From contig CAWHVF010000005.1 in assembly GCA_963832785.1 (NCBI GenBank), forward strand, positions 1,302,001-1,366,000: 64,000 bases of DNA, read 5' to 3'. This document shows positions 17,416 through 27,088 of this stretch, piece after piece (the first letter of the stretch is position 1; every line of letters begins with the position of its first letter). The stretch comes from CAWBRT01 sp963832785 (GTDB lineage Bacteria > Acidobacteriota > Terriglobia > Terriglobales > Acidobacteriaceae). The notes under the pieces were generated by a model. The model made no database searches and was not told where the DNA came from. It saw only the letters and a program-made list of their open reading frames with translations. The translations under genes were made by a program, and so were the position numbers.

Positions 17416-18675
17416 TTGGCATCGACAATCACAGAAAAAATCCTGGCCAATGCCGCCGGCGTGGATCGAGTGACGCCAGGAGAGATCATAACCGCCAAGG
17501 TCGACGCGGTGATCGGACATGACATCACTACTGCGGCTTTCCGCGAGTTGGAGAAGATGAAGGTCGACCGGGTATTTGATCGCACAAAGGTCTACTTTAC
17601 GGTCGACCACTTTGTCCCCAGTCCGACTTTGGAAGCCGCCGCGCAGCTCAAGGATCTTTGCGGCTATATCAAGAAGTACGAGATCGAGAACTGGTTTGAA
17701 CAGGGGCGTGGAGGAGTCTGTCACGCCATCTTTCCCGAGGCGGGATTGGTGCGTCCGGGCATGGTGATCGTCGGCGGCGATTCGCACACCTGCACCTATG
17801 GCGCTTTGGCCGCGTTTTCCACCGGGCTGGGCGCGACAGACGTGGCTGCCGCCATGGCTTTAGGCGAGTTGTGGCTGAAAGTCCCCGCCTCTCTACGGTT
17901 CGTCTTCGATGGCGCACTGCAGCCGATGGTGACCGGCAAGGACGTGATCATGTATACCATCGGCCAGATTGGGGTTGATGGCGCGTTGTACAAAGCCACG
18001 GAGTTCACCGGCGAGGCGATTCGCAACATGTCCATCGACGAGCGCTTTACGGTCTGCAATATGGCCGTGGAAGCCGGGGCGAAGAACGGCATCATCGCGG
18101 CCGACGAGATTACGATGCAGTATCTCGAGGGCAGGGCGCGGGGGACGAACCTCACATTCAGCAGCGACCCGGACGCGGGTTATGAGGCCGAGTATTGCTG
18201 GCAGGCATCCGCCATCGAGCCGCTGGTCGCGCAGCCGTTCCTGCCGTCCAACGTTGCGCCCGCAAGCGAGGTGAAGAACGTCAAAGTCGATCAGGTCGTC
18301 ATTGGTAGCTGTACGAATGGACGGATCAGCGATCTTCGCGCCGCCGCCCAGGTCATCAAGGGCAAGAAGGCCGCGCGCGGTGTGCGATTGCTGGTCTTCC
18401 CGGCGACCCAGCAGATCTATCTCCAGGCCATGCGAGAGGGGCTGCTCGAGATCTTCGTGGAGGCGGGAGCAATGATCTCTCCGCCGATCTGCGGTCCGTG
18501 TCTTGGCGGCCACATGGGCTTGTTGGCCGACGGTGAAGTGGCGGTTGCAACCACCAACCGCAACTTCGGGAGCCGGATGGGCCACAAGAACAGCAAGGTG
18601 TATTTGGCTTCTCCGTACACGGCAGCGGCTGCCGCCGTGGCAGGCTACATAATCGACCCAAGGCAGGTAAGCTAA
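17416..18675 (+). CDS. Aconitase-type hydro-lyase large subunit (LeuC/HacA-like)
   Basis: 419 residues. TTG at 17416 is the start because GAGGGA lies five bases upstream. The iron-sulfur ligands are visible as VVIGSCTNGRISD and PPICGPCLGGH, and IVGGDSHTCTYGALAAFSTG is the family signature. It forms a 4Fe-4S dehydratase with the small subunit that begins on the next base. The family covers isopropylmalate, homoaconitate, dimethylmalate and citraconate hydro-lyases. No leuA or leuB is nearby, so a role in the island's polycarboxylate pathway is favoured over leucine biosynthesis. Confidence 0.85.
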   Translation: MASTITEKILANAAGVDRVTPGEIITAKVDAVIGHDITTAAFRELEKMKVDRVFDRTKVYFTVDHFVPSPTLEAAAQLKDLCGYIKKYEIENWFEQGRGGVCHAIFPEAGLVRPGMVIVGGDSHTCTYGALAAFSTGLGATDVAAAMALGELWLKVPASLRFVFDGALQPMVTGKDVIMYTIGQIGVDGALYKATEFTGEAIRNMSIDERFTVCNMAVEAGAKNGIIAADEITMQYLEGRARGTNLTFSSDPDAGYEAEYCWQASAIEPLVAQPFLPSNVAPASEVKNVKVDQVVIGSCTNGRISDLRAAAQVIKGKKAARGVRLLVFPATQQIYLQAMREGLLEIFVEAGAMISPPICGPCLGGHMGLLADGEVAVATTNRNFGSRMGHKNSKVYLASPYTAAAAAVAGYIIDPRQVS

Positions 18676-19173
18676 ATGGCCGGCAAGGCATGGAAGTTCG
18701 GAGACGACGTCGATACGGATGCGATCATTCCGGGCAGGTTTCTGGCCAACTGGAACAAAACCCCCGAGAAGCTGAAGGACCATTGTTTCGCGGACATGAG
18801 CCCCGCCTTCGCATCGCAGGTGCAGGCAGGGGACTTCGTGGTCGGCGGAAGGAACTTCGGCTGCGGCTCCTCGCGCGAAGCGGCGCCTATCGCCATTAAG
18901 ATGACAGGCGTGAAGGTGGTCATCGCGCAATCGTTCGCGCGGATCTTTTTCCGCAACGCGATCAACGTGGGCCTTCTCGTCCTGGAGTCACCTGCGGCTG
19001 CGGCCGGGATCGCAGCGGGGGACCTGCTGGAGGTCGATGCCGCCGCGGGCGTGATCAGGAATGTGACCCGGCAGCAGACGTACAACTTCAAACCAATTCC
19101 CGCATTCTTGCAGCAGATTCTCGATCTCGGCGGACTGGCGCCTTATGTTCAAAAACGCCTGGGAGTCGCGTAA
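18676..19173 (+). CDS. Aconitase-type hydro-lyase small subunit (LeuD-like)
   Basis: 165 residues. ATG follows the large-subunit stop TAA with no gap. The swivelling-domain motifs are present: FGDDVDTDAIIPGRFLAN, VVGGRNFGCGSSREAAP (substrate loop) and IAQSFARIFFRNAINVGL. The length fits stand-alone small subunits of the archaeal/bacterial LeuD group. It partners the protein encoded by 17416-18675. Confidence 0.9.
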   Translation: MAGKAWKFGDDVDTDAIIPGRFLANWNKTPEKLKDHCFADMSPAFASQVQAGDFVVGGRNFGCGSSREAAPIAIKMTGVKVVIAQSFARIFFRNAINVGLLVLESPAAAAGIAAGDLLEVDAAAGVIRNVTRQQTYNFKPIPAFLQQILDLGGLAPYVQKRLGVA

Positions 19174-19522
19174 CCGCTGGAATGGTGCATGGCTCGGTGG
19201 GGCAGGGCCGGGCGCCTGCGGAGCGGCCGGAAAAGGCACCGAAACATTAAGCCAGGCTTTGTTCTTTCGACTTTGCGAGACGACCAATGTCGACCGGCAG
19301 CCAGAACAACCAACAGGATTATTGGCCGAGCACGTCTACAACCTGCCATGGCGGGCGCTGCTGCCGGAGCGGCTGCGGCCAAGGTGCACGGTCATTGACA
19401 AGGTGTTACGCGATGTGTACGCTGCGCTAGTTCTGGGATGCAAAATGAAAATCGCAGTTCATACACTTTCTGGCAGCAGCAACGGCCCGTAGCCGTGCGC
19501 CGCATCAGATTCGGAGATCACC
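19174..19522. other. Intergenic gap before the aminotransferase gene
   Basis: No gene, repeat or terminator recognised. A weak frame at 19145-19492 overlaps the preceding gene and lacks family motifs. The aminotransferase may have its own promoter here. Confidence 0.4.
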
Positions 19523-20725
19523 ATGTCACTTATTGCCCCGAGGATAGATCGCATTAAGCCTTCCGCCAGCACCTCCGCCAGCCAGCGTGCCCGCGAACTG
19601 CGGGCTGCCGGGCGCAAGATTGTCGGACTCAGCAGCGGCGAACCGGACTTCGACACCCCGGTACACATCTGCGAAGCCGCCACCGAGGCCATGCGGCGCG
19701 GGCAGACGCGCTACACCACTCCCGACGGCACGCCCGAGCTGAAGCAGGCGATCATCGGCAAGTTCAAGCGCGAGAACGGACTCGACTACGCGCTCGACCA
19801 GATCACTGTGGGCGCAGGTGCCAAACAGGTGATTTGCAATGCACTCATGGCGACCCTGGCGCCCGGCGAGGAGGTCATCGTCCCGGCACCGCATTGGGTC
19901 TCGTATACCGACCTGACGATCCTGGCCGAGGGCGTGCCGGTCGTGGTGCCGGGCCGCGCGGATCGCGGGTTCAAGCTGCAGCCGGAAGATTTGGAAGCCG
20001 CCATCACCCCGCGCACCAAGTGGCTACTCCTGAACCACCCCAATAACCCGAGTGGCGCGGTCTATACCTGCCAGGAGTTGAAGGCGCTCACCGATGTCCT
20101 GCTGCGGCATCCGCATGTGTACGTCATGACGGACGACATTTACGAGCACATCCTCTTTGACGGGCGGCAGTTCTTCACTCCGGCGCAGGTCGAGCCGGCG
20201 CTCTACGACCGCACCCTGACCGTGAACGGCGTTTCCAAAGCGTATGCCATGACCGGCTGGCGCATCGGCTACGCCGGCGGGCCGCGTGCCCTCATCAAGG
20301 CCATGGCGAAGCTGCAGGGACAAACCACCAACAATCCGTGCTCCGTCGCCCAGGCGGCTGCTACCGCCGCCCTCAACGGCCCGCAGGATTTCGTGCTACA
20401 ACGGGCCATGATCTTCCAGCAGCGTCGGGACCGCGTCCTGGAATTGCTCGACCAGATTCCGGGCTTGACGTGCCACAAACCCGAGGGCGCATTTTACATG
20501 CTCCCCAATTGCCAGGCAGTTATAGGCAAGAAGCGGCCCAACGGGGCGCGTATCGAAAACGACGCCGACCTCACGCTTTACCTGCTCGAAGAGGTGGAGG
20601 TTGCGCTGGTGCAAGGCGTGGCCTACGGGATCTCGCCCTATTTTCGGATTTCAATTGCGACCTCGATGGAGATGCTGGAAGAGGGATGCGCCCGCATCAA
20701 ACGGGCATTGGAAAAACTGGCGTAA
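19523..20725 (+). CDS. Class I PLP aminotransferase (aspartate aminotransferase-like)
   Basis: 400 residues of fold type I. SSGEPDFDTP near residue 40, LLLNHPNNPSGAVY, and the PLP lysine in TVNGVSKAYAMTGWRIGYAGG identify the aspartate aminotransferase Ib subgroup; SPYFRISIATS carries the carboxylate-binding Arg. It would transfer an amino group between glutamate or aspartate and a 2-oxoacid. In this island it may aminate an oxoacid released by the aldolase, or remove the amino group from an amino-dicarboxylate substrate. Both are inference. Confidence 0.85.
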   Translation: MSLIAPRIDRIKPSASTSASQRARELRAAGRKIVGLSSGEPDFDTPVHICEAATEAMRRGQTRYTTPDGTPELKQAIIGKFKRENGLDYALDQITVGAGAKQVICNALMATLAPGEEVIVPAPHWVSYTDLTILAEGVPVVVPGRADRGFKLQPEDLEAAITPRTKWLLLNHPNNPSGAVYTCQELKALTDVLLRHPHVYVMTDDIYEHILFDGRQFFTPAQVEPALYDRTLTVNGVSKAYAMTGWRIGYAGGPRALIKAMAKLQGQTTNNPCSVAQAAATAALNGPQDFVLQRAMIFQQRRDRVLELLDQIPGLTCHKPEGAFYMLPNCQAVIGKKRPNGARIENDADLTLYLLEEVEVALVQGVAYGISPYFRISIATSMEMLEEGCARIKRALEKLA

Positions 20726-20791
20726 AGTCTTACCGAATTCGACGATGGCGTAGATAGATCCGCTTTGCGCTTCCGACGCGGAGGAATTTCT

Positions 20792-22168
20792 ATGAAACTG
20801 AAGTCCATACTGGCGGCTCTTTTACTGTTCGCAATCATGGGGGCCATGATCCTGATGAACGCGCCGCACGGCGCCATCATGACCACGCGGTATCTGGGTG
20901 TCGCGGCCTTGGCCGTTTACGCCTGGTCGAAGCGCTCGAACACAACCTGGATTCTTGTCTGCATGGTGGCCGGCGCCTGCCTGGGGCACGACTTTCCGCT
21001 GGCAGGCCAGTACGGGCGCGTGCCCAGCATGATCTTTATCCGCATGGTAAAGACCATCGTCGCTCCCCTGCTGTTTGCCATGCTGGTGCGCGGCATCGCG
21101 CAACACTCCGATATCAAGCGCACCGGGCGGATGGGAATCAAGGCGATCGTCTATTTCGAAGTGGTTACGACGCTGGCTCTGCTGATCGGTCTGGCTGCCG
21201 TCAACATCACCAAGCCGGGAGTCGGAATCAACATAAAGGCCATGCAGGACGCCGGTAGTGTAGCCGCGGCCGGCAAGATCACGGGAGTAGACGTGATCCT
21301 CAGCGCCTTCCCGGAGAACATCGCCAAGTCGGTGTTCGAGGGGAAGATCCTGCAGGTCGTAGTGTTTTCATTCCTGTTCGGACTGGCACTGGCGATGGTG
21401 CCGGAGGAACGGCGCAAGCCGCTGCTGGACTTCTGCGACAGCCTGGCACAGACCATGCTCAAGTTCACCAAATTGGTGATGTATTTCGCGCCCATCGGTG
21501 TGGGCGGAGCCATCGCCTACACGGTCGGGCACATGGGAATCGGCATTCTGGTGAACTTGGGCAAGATGCTGGTTACGCTTTACGTGTCGATCTTCATATT
21601 CATTACCTGCGTGCTGGTGCCGGTGGCGCTGCTGTTCCGGGTGCCGCTGCGAAGATTTTTCAAAGCGGTGGCCGACCCGGTGACCATTGCCTTTGCGACT
21701 ACGGCGTCTGAAGCTGCCATGCCGATCGCATTGAAGAACCTGGAGGAGATGGGCGTTTCGCGGCGCGCCGCTTCGTTCGTCTATCCGCTGGGCATGAGCT
21801 TCAACCAGGACGGCGCGTCGGTCTACATGACGCTGGCTACAGTCTTCGTGGCCCAGGCCTCGGGAATCCACATGAGCATCGGCTCGCAGATCCTGGCGCT
21901 CATTTCGCTGATGCTGATCACCAAGGGCGGAACGGGCGTGCCGCGCGGCTCGCTGGTTTGGCTTATGGCTGTGGCGAGTCAGTTCGGACTGCCTATGGAG
22001 CCGGTGCTGGTGCTGCTGGGAATCGACGAACTCATGGACATGGGACGCTCGGCAACCAACACCCTCGGCAACTGCCTGGCAACCACCGTCGTGGCCAAGT
22101 GGGAAAATGATTTTCAACTGACGCCGGAAACGCCGGCTTCGCAGGAAGCCGCCGTGGCTGTGTCGTAG
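20792..22168 (+). CDS. DAACS-family dicarboxylate/amino acid:cation symporter
   Basis: 458 residues from ATG 20792, after GGAGG. The transport core is clear: FIRMVKTIVAPLLFAMLVRG, the serine-rich hairpin region FATTASEAAMPIALKN, MSFNQDGASVYMTLATVF with the NxxG cation site, and LGNCLATTVVAKWE. GltP/DctA relatives import C4-dicarboxylates, glutamate or aspartate with H+ or Na+. It is the third transporter of island B and the last gene before the right boundary. The N-terminus has one extra helix relative to DctA. Confidence 0.9.
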   Translation: MKLKSILAALLLFAIMGAMILMNAPHGAIMTTRYLGVAALAVYAWSKRSNTTWILVCMVAGACLGHDFPLAGQYGRVPSMIFIRMVKTIVAPLLFAMLVRGIAQHSDIKRTGRMGIKAIVYFEVVTTLALLIGLAAVNITKPGVGINIKAMQDAGSVAAAGKITGVDVILSAFPENIAKSVFEGKILQVVVFSFLFGLALAMVPEERRKPLLDFCDSLAQTMLKFTKLVMYFAPIGVGGAIAYTVGHMGIGILVNLGKMLVTLYVSIFIFITCVLVPVALLFRVPLRRFFKAVADPVTIAFATTASEAAMPIALKNLEEMGVSRRAASFVYPLGMSFNQDGASVYMTLATVFVAQASGIHMSIGSQILALISLMLITKGGTGVPRGSLVWLMAVASQFGLPMEPVLVLLGIDELMDMGRSATNTLGNCLATTVVAKWENDFQLTPETPASQEAAVAVS

Positions 22169-22774
<606 letters not shown>

Positions 22775-23133
22775 GGCGAATCAGGCCACGAAGCCAGCCA
22801 ACGCCAACCAACTAAGCCCACAAAACGCAGATAATCCAGCCTCCGGTTTTGGTTCTTTTTGGCTGCTTTTGGCTCCAGTTCACGGACAGAACACGGACAG
22901 CGCTCTCGTTAAGTGAAACGTGGTTACGAGTAAGTGAGAAGGCGAAAAAATGCGGGCCAGTAAAAATAGGTGGAAGCTTACAATGGAACTCGTTTCCCTT
23001 CGACCTTGAGGTATTCGAGCCTTACGTTCAGCTCACAACAGGCCGCAGAGCAACGTAAGAAACTTGCGACGACGCGGCAGTCGGCTGGCATCAACTGAGT
23101 GACGGCCGCCGCTTTGAGGAGAGCTAGAAAACA
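22775..23133. other. Left part of mini-island C without genes
   Basis: Only short frames without motifs. It holds the arm-like repeat 22883-22902 and GAGGAGAG at 23115-23122 upstream of the single gene. Confidence 0.5.
22883..22902 (+). repeat. Putative arm-type repeat, mini-island C left end
   Basis: CGGACAGAACACGGACAGCG is identical to 3794-3813. It lies 108 bp to the right of core 2. Confidence 0.5.
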
Positions 23134-23745
23134 TTGACCGATGACGCTCAAATCTATGCTCGTTGCATGGCGGATCTCCCGCCGCGCTTTGAATTGATCC
23201 GATCAATTCTCGCCGACGGTTTAACGGGAGATGAGTCGCTGGACGTTGAGATCGTATTTCTCCAATTTCGGAAGGTATTGGAGCAAATTGCATTTGCCTC
23301 GCTGTCTGCCAACAGAAAGGCTTACGCTGCTGCCCGGTCGAGGTTTGCTTCTGATTGGCGCGCCAAAGCAATGTTGGCCTATCTGGAAGAAATAAACCCT
23401 GGGTTCTACCCACAACCTTTCCGGATCGTTTCGAGGGCACCATACGGCGGAAGTTCGCTCATGCGCACCGAACCACTCACTGATGGTTTTCTGACGAAGG
23501 ATGAATTTATCGAATTGTACGACTACTGCGCCGAGGTGCTACATGTGCGTAACCCGTACAGTGTACAAGGGGGCGGTAATGTTCGATTGCAGGCTCAAGA
23601 ATGGCTCTCGCGTATCGAAAAATTGGTCCGTTTGCATATGACACACTTGCTGACCGGCGGCATCTGGGTGGGGGCCGTTCCAGACACTGATGGCAACGTA
23701 TGCACATTCAGCGGCGAGCCAGTCGGTAAGCTCCCCAGCAATTAA
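23134..23745 (+). CDS. Unrecognised 203-aa protein, sole cargo of mini-island C
   Basis: I do not recognise the family. TTG at 23134 is used because GAGGAGAG lies about 11 bases upstream; the first ATG in frame is 11 codons later without a ribosome-binding site. The protein is soluble and helical, with DVEIVFLQFRKVLEQIAFAS near residue 40 and KDEFIELYDYCAEVLHVRNPY near residue 130. The R-x-x-x-E helix and later R-N motif faintly recall HEPN-type proteins, too weak to assign. No signal peptide or membrane helix. A hairpin terminator follows at 23770. As the only gene of a tRNA-borne cassette it may have a selectable role such as defence. Confidence 0.7.
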   Translation: MTDDAQIYARCMADLPPRFELIRSILADGLTGDESLDVEIVFLQFRKVLEQIAFASLSANRKAYAAARSRFASDWRAKAMLAYLEEINPGFYPQPFRIVSRAPYGGSSLMRTEPLTDGFLTKDEFIELYDYCAEVLHVRNPYSVQGGGNVRLQAQEWLSRIEKLVRLHMTHLLTGGIWVGAVPDTDGNVCTFSGEPVGKLPSN

Positions 23746-23769
23746 CCGCATTTCAATGCCGTGTGCAGC

Positions 23770-23792
23770 AGCCCGCTTCGGCGGGCTTTCTT
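23770..23792 (+). terminator. Rho-independent terminator of the mini-island C gene
   Basis: AGCCCGC-TTCG-GCGGGCT is a 7-bp GC-rich stem with a UUCG tetraloop, followed by TTCTTATT. It starts 25 bases after the stop codon of the 203-aa gene. Confidence 0.85.
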
Positions 23793-23875
23793 ATTGCCCC
23801 CACGAAAACCCGCACAGTACGCGCACAGTGGGAGTGAAATTAACTTTGGTGGCATTCGTAACTTGCACAAAAGAA

Positions 23876-23950
<75 letters not shown>

Positions 23951-24424
23951 GTGATGAATGGCTGTTGCTATACGCCAGTCAATAACAGACCGGCGACGGT
24001 TACATTCTAACCAGAAGCATTGCCTTCGTCAAAAGCAAAAACCACTCAGATGGCGCGGAACCACGTTCGTTATTGCCCGGGAGCGGAGTTAAAAAGCGCG
24101 TCCGGCAAAGATTTGCGGTAAGGCCTGGGCAGCAAAAATGATTGCGCCGAGGCCAGTGTCCGTGGCACCCTGCATGATTCCGGAAGCTGCGAGCCCTAGG
24201 AGGCTGCGGAAAAACAGATTTAGGGGCGATGTGACTACAAGATCTTGTGAACGATTGTTGTAGCAGCCACAGCCCATAGCGCCTCGCTTGTTGCTTCGGC
24301 GCGTTTTTCCGCAGCCTGCTAGGGCCGGGGTTGCCGGCAACCATCCTGATTGCGGTTGCTGGGATAATATGGCTCTGGGCTTTGTTCTGGCGTGAATTTC
24401 CCCCATCAAAACCGAGGTCGACGC
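23951..24424. other. Upstream region of tRNA-Asn and of the next gene
   Basis: No gene recognised. It contains the 119-bp MITE at 24200-24318. The tRNA promoter should lie just right of 23950. Confidence 0.5.
24196..24322. repeat. 120-bp MITE family, copy 1 (CTAG target duplication)
   Basis: Element 24200-24318 has ends GAGGCTGCGGAAAAAC and GTTTTTCCGCAGCCTG, inverted repeats of about 15 bp. CTAG flanks both sides (24196-24199 and 24319-24322). The interior includes GCGCCTCGCTTG and matches, inverted, the copy at 36060-36179. No coding capacity, so a non-autonomous element; 4-bp NTAG targets suggest an IS5-type transposase (inference). Confidence 0.8.
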
Positions 24425-25390
24425 ATGCGCACGATTGCGCTGGAAGAACATTTCGCCACCGCCGAGTTTTTGCAGGTTACCGCCTATGCGGAAAAGACGG
24501 CTGCCTCTCCCGAGCACGGCCGGGCGGTCAGCGCGCGCCTAGCCGAGGTGGGCGAGGCCCGCCTCGCCGACATGGACGCCGCCGGAATCGACATGCAGGT
24601 GCTGTCGCTGGTGAACGGCGGCATGGACCGGCTGGATGCGGAGACAGCGGCCAGCCTGGCGCGCGATGCCAATGACCAACTGGCGGCGGCCGTGCGGGCA
24701 CATCCAGACCGCTTCGCCGGCTTCGCCGCCCTGGCCTTGCAGCAGCCGGAGAAAGCGGCGGCCGAATTCGAGCGCGCCGTCCGGCAACTCGGATTCAAGG
24801 GCGCCATGATTCATGGCACAGTAAACGGCGTTTTTCTGGACGATCCCAGGTTCACGCCGGTGTTCGAAGTGGCGCAGGCGCTGGATGTGCCAATTTACCT
24901 GCATCCCACGGTGGCGCCGGCGGCGGCGCAGCAGGCTTACTACGGCGGGCTGCCCAATGGCCTAGACTTCTTCCTCTCCCGGGCTGCCTGGGGATGGCAC
25001 GCGGAGCTGGGAATGCACTGTCTGCGGCTGATTGTCTGCGGGCTGTTCGACCGCTTTCCCGGGCTCAAGATCATGATCGGGCATCTGGGGGAGAATCTGC
25101 CGTTCTCGCTGGCGCGCGCCGACTCGGTATTCTCCCGTCGCGCCAAGCTGCCCCGCGGCGTGGCCGAATACTTTCACCAGCACTTCTATGTCACCACCAG
25201 CGGGTACTTCACCCTGCCCCCGTTTCTCTGCGCGCTGCAGGTGGTGGGCGCCGACCGCCTGCTTTTTTCCGTGGATTACCCCTTCAGCTCCAACCTGGAG
25301 GGCCAGGCTTTCTTGAATTCCCTGCCCATCAGCCCACAAGACGTGGAGAAGATAGCTCACCTGAATGCGGAGCGGCTGCTGCGGCTCTAA
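24425..25390 (+). CDS. Amidohydrolase 2 family (ACMSD/gamma-resorcylate decarboxylase-like)
   Basis: 321 residues from ATG 24425. The start MRTIALEEHFATAEF carries the LEEHF motif of the decarboxylase branch of the amidohydrolase superfamily, where Glu replaces the first His of HxH. Further metal-site residues are in PIYLHPTVAP (His), MIGHLGENLPF (His) and LLFSVDYPFSS (Asp). Relatives remove CO2 from aromatic or muconate acids (2,6-dihydroxybenzoate, 5-carboxyvanillate, ACMS). It is a single gene outside the tRNA islands, convergent with the HD gene. Confidence 0.85.
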   Translation: MRTIALEEHFATAEFLQVTAYAEKTAASPEHGRAVSARLAEVGEARLADMDAAGIDMQVLSLVNGGMDRLDAETAASLARDANDQLAAAVRAHPDRFAGFAALALQQPEKAAAEFERAVRQLGFKGAMIHGTVNGVFLDDPRFTPVFEVAQALDVPIYLHPTVAPAAAQQAYYGGLPNGLDFFLSRAAWGWHAELGMHCLRLIVCGLFDRFPGLKIMIGHLGENLPFSLARADSVFSRRAKLPRGVAEYFHQHFYVTTSGYFTLPPFLCALQVVGADRLLFSVDYPFSSNLEGQAFLNSLPISPQDVEKIAHLNAERLLRL

Positions 25391-25396
25391 GAAGCG

Positions 25397-25957
25397 CTAT
25401 TTTCCCGCCAGGCCCAGCCCGGCGGCGATGGACTTCATGGCCTCGATGCAGAGGCTGATGTGCTCGTCCAGGTCGACGCCCAGTTCGGCGGCGCCATTGG
25501 TGATGTCGTCGCGGCTGACGGCGCGGGCGAAGGCCTTGTCCTTCATCTTCTTGCGCACGCTTTTGGCGTCCACCTCGGCCAGCGACTTGCCCGGCTTGAC
25601 CATGGCCACGGCGGTAATGAAGCCGGCCAACTCGTCGCAGGCGAACAGCGCCTTCTCCATCCTGGACTGGCGCGGCACGCCGCTGTAATGGGCGTGCGAG
25701 AGCACGGCGCGGCTGATCTCCTCCGGGTAGCCGCGTTCGGCCAGCAGCTTGGCGCCCACGAACGGGTGCTCTTCCATGGTGGGATGCTGCTCGTAGTCGA
25801 AGTCATGGATCAGCCCGGTGATGGCCCACTTCTCTTCGTCTTCGCCATACTTGCGGGCATAGGCGCGCATGCAGGCCTCGACCGCCAGGGCATGCTTGCG
25901 CAAACTTTCCGACTGTGTGTACTCCGTTAGCAATTTCCAGGTATCTTCTCTCGTCAT
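25397..25957 (-). CDS. HD-domain metal-dependent phosphohydrolase-like protein
   Basis: 186 residues. The HD motif is LIHDFDYEQHP, with the first His in LRKHALAVEA and further ligands in EEHPFVGAK and LSHAHYSGV. The second half is helical (KSVRKKMKDKAFARAVSRDD). This is the stand-alone HDIG type; the substrate is unknown. It ends six bases from the convergent amidohydrolase gene. Confidence 0.85.
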   Translation of the reverse strand: MTREDTWKLLTEYTQSESLRKHALAVEACMRAYARKYGEDEEKWAITGLIHDFDYEQHPTMEEHPFVGAKLLAERGYPEEISRAVLSHAHYSGVPRQSRMEKALFACDELAGFITAVAMVKPGKSLAEVDAKSVRKKMKDKAFARAVSRDDITNGAAELGVDLDEHISLCIEAMKSIAAGLGLAGK

Positions 25958-26122
25958 GATTCTAAAGACTTTATCGCGGATGAGTACCTGAAAGCAATCA
26001 AACGTTCACAACTCTCATCCAAGGCGCGGGGCAATCCGGGATTTTTCTCGTCCAGGATGCCCCGCAATCGCGCTTAGAAGCCCGCCTGAGACAAGGGCAA
26101 ACCGCCGGGGCCATTCCTGCTG

Positions 26123-27088
26123 TTAATGGCGGCGTTTCACTTCATCGTCCCGGAGCTTTTGCAGGCGCGGGTCTTCTAGGAGTGCTTTCAATTCATCTGC
26201 GGGGACAATCGTCGAAACCCCGCTGTTTACCTTTCCCCTTGCTTGTAGAGTGGTTGCCAATTCCAAATTAAAATTCTCATCTTCAAAAACTTCACCGTTC
26301 ACTACGCCTAGCAATCGGTAGTCCTCGCCTACCACGAGCGTACCACTATGCATTCCGCCTAGGTTGACGAATGCGGGTGCGCCGCTGTTTCCGCCAAACG
26401 CATGAACGTCCGCCAAGTAAAGCTTCTCCGGCGTGTTCACAAAAGGAATTTTCTCGTCGGGCATCATAGCGATGATGCCCTGCCGAACTATTGGTTCCGC
26501 TCGCTTCGTGCCTGGAAACTGCGGAAAGAAACCGGCGAAAAACACAGGCTCGCCTTCCGTCACTCTCCGTTGTGACAGAACGTCCTTTGTTGCGAGCATT
26601 CCGATTGGTAATGTCAGGAAATCGAAACGTGACGGATTGGGCGATACCGGCAAGATGGCCAAATCCACCGAATCATCTTCGGGGACTATCCATGGAACGT
26701 TTCCGTGCTCATTTTAAAAAACTTCTTGCGCGAAAACACCGCCAACGGCCTCGCTGCGGTTCAGGCGGATACTGATATTCTCAACTGACATCGGCTGTCC
26801 CGAAGGGTTCCAACAAAGAGCGACGTGACGATTTGTCACTAGATATACGAACGCAAGCTCTTTGCCTAGTCTCGAATCCGGGTAATTTAGGAAAAATCCT
26901 GTTCCTCTGACATCATAGCGGTTGTTGCAGGTCAGCTTAATGAATGTGACGGCCTTGCGAATCTGAGTTATCGCGGGGTCAGCTCGGGGCGTACTAGCTG
27001 CGGGGGTAGTGGCTGGTGGAGTAGTTTGCGCCGAGCACATCGCAGCCAACATCGTGGCCGTACACAGCAACAGCTTTGCGTGCGCCAT
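26123..27088 (-). pseudogene. Secreted trypsin-like serine protease with an in-frame stop
   Basis: ATG 27088 starts a signal peptide (MAHAKLLLCTATMLAAMCSA). The frame reaches TAA at 26714-26716 after QEVF, then stays open in the same frame (NEHGNVPWIVPEDDSVDLAI) to 26123; total 966 bp with one internal stop. The S1 catalytic triad is complete across the stop: His in LVTNRHVAL, Asp in DSVDLAILPV, Ser in FGGNSGAPAF. The stop falls beside a TTTTTTAAAA run. I read it as a nonsense mutation; separate expression of the second half from GTG 26668 would lack the His. Confidence 0.75.

Noticed and set aside
17416..19173. leuCD for leucine biosynthesis
   Set aside because: No leuA or leuB in the cluster and the context is catabolic on a mobile island; only a LeuA-like C-terminal scrap exists, in element A. 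Left as aconitase-type hydro-lyase.
26714..26716. Programmed stop-codon readthrough or recoding in the protease gene
   Set aside because: TAA is a poor readthrough codon, and no recoding structure is visible; mutation or sequencing error is simpler.
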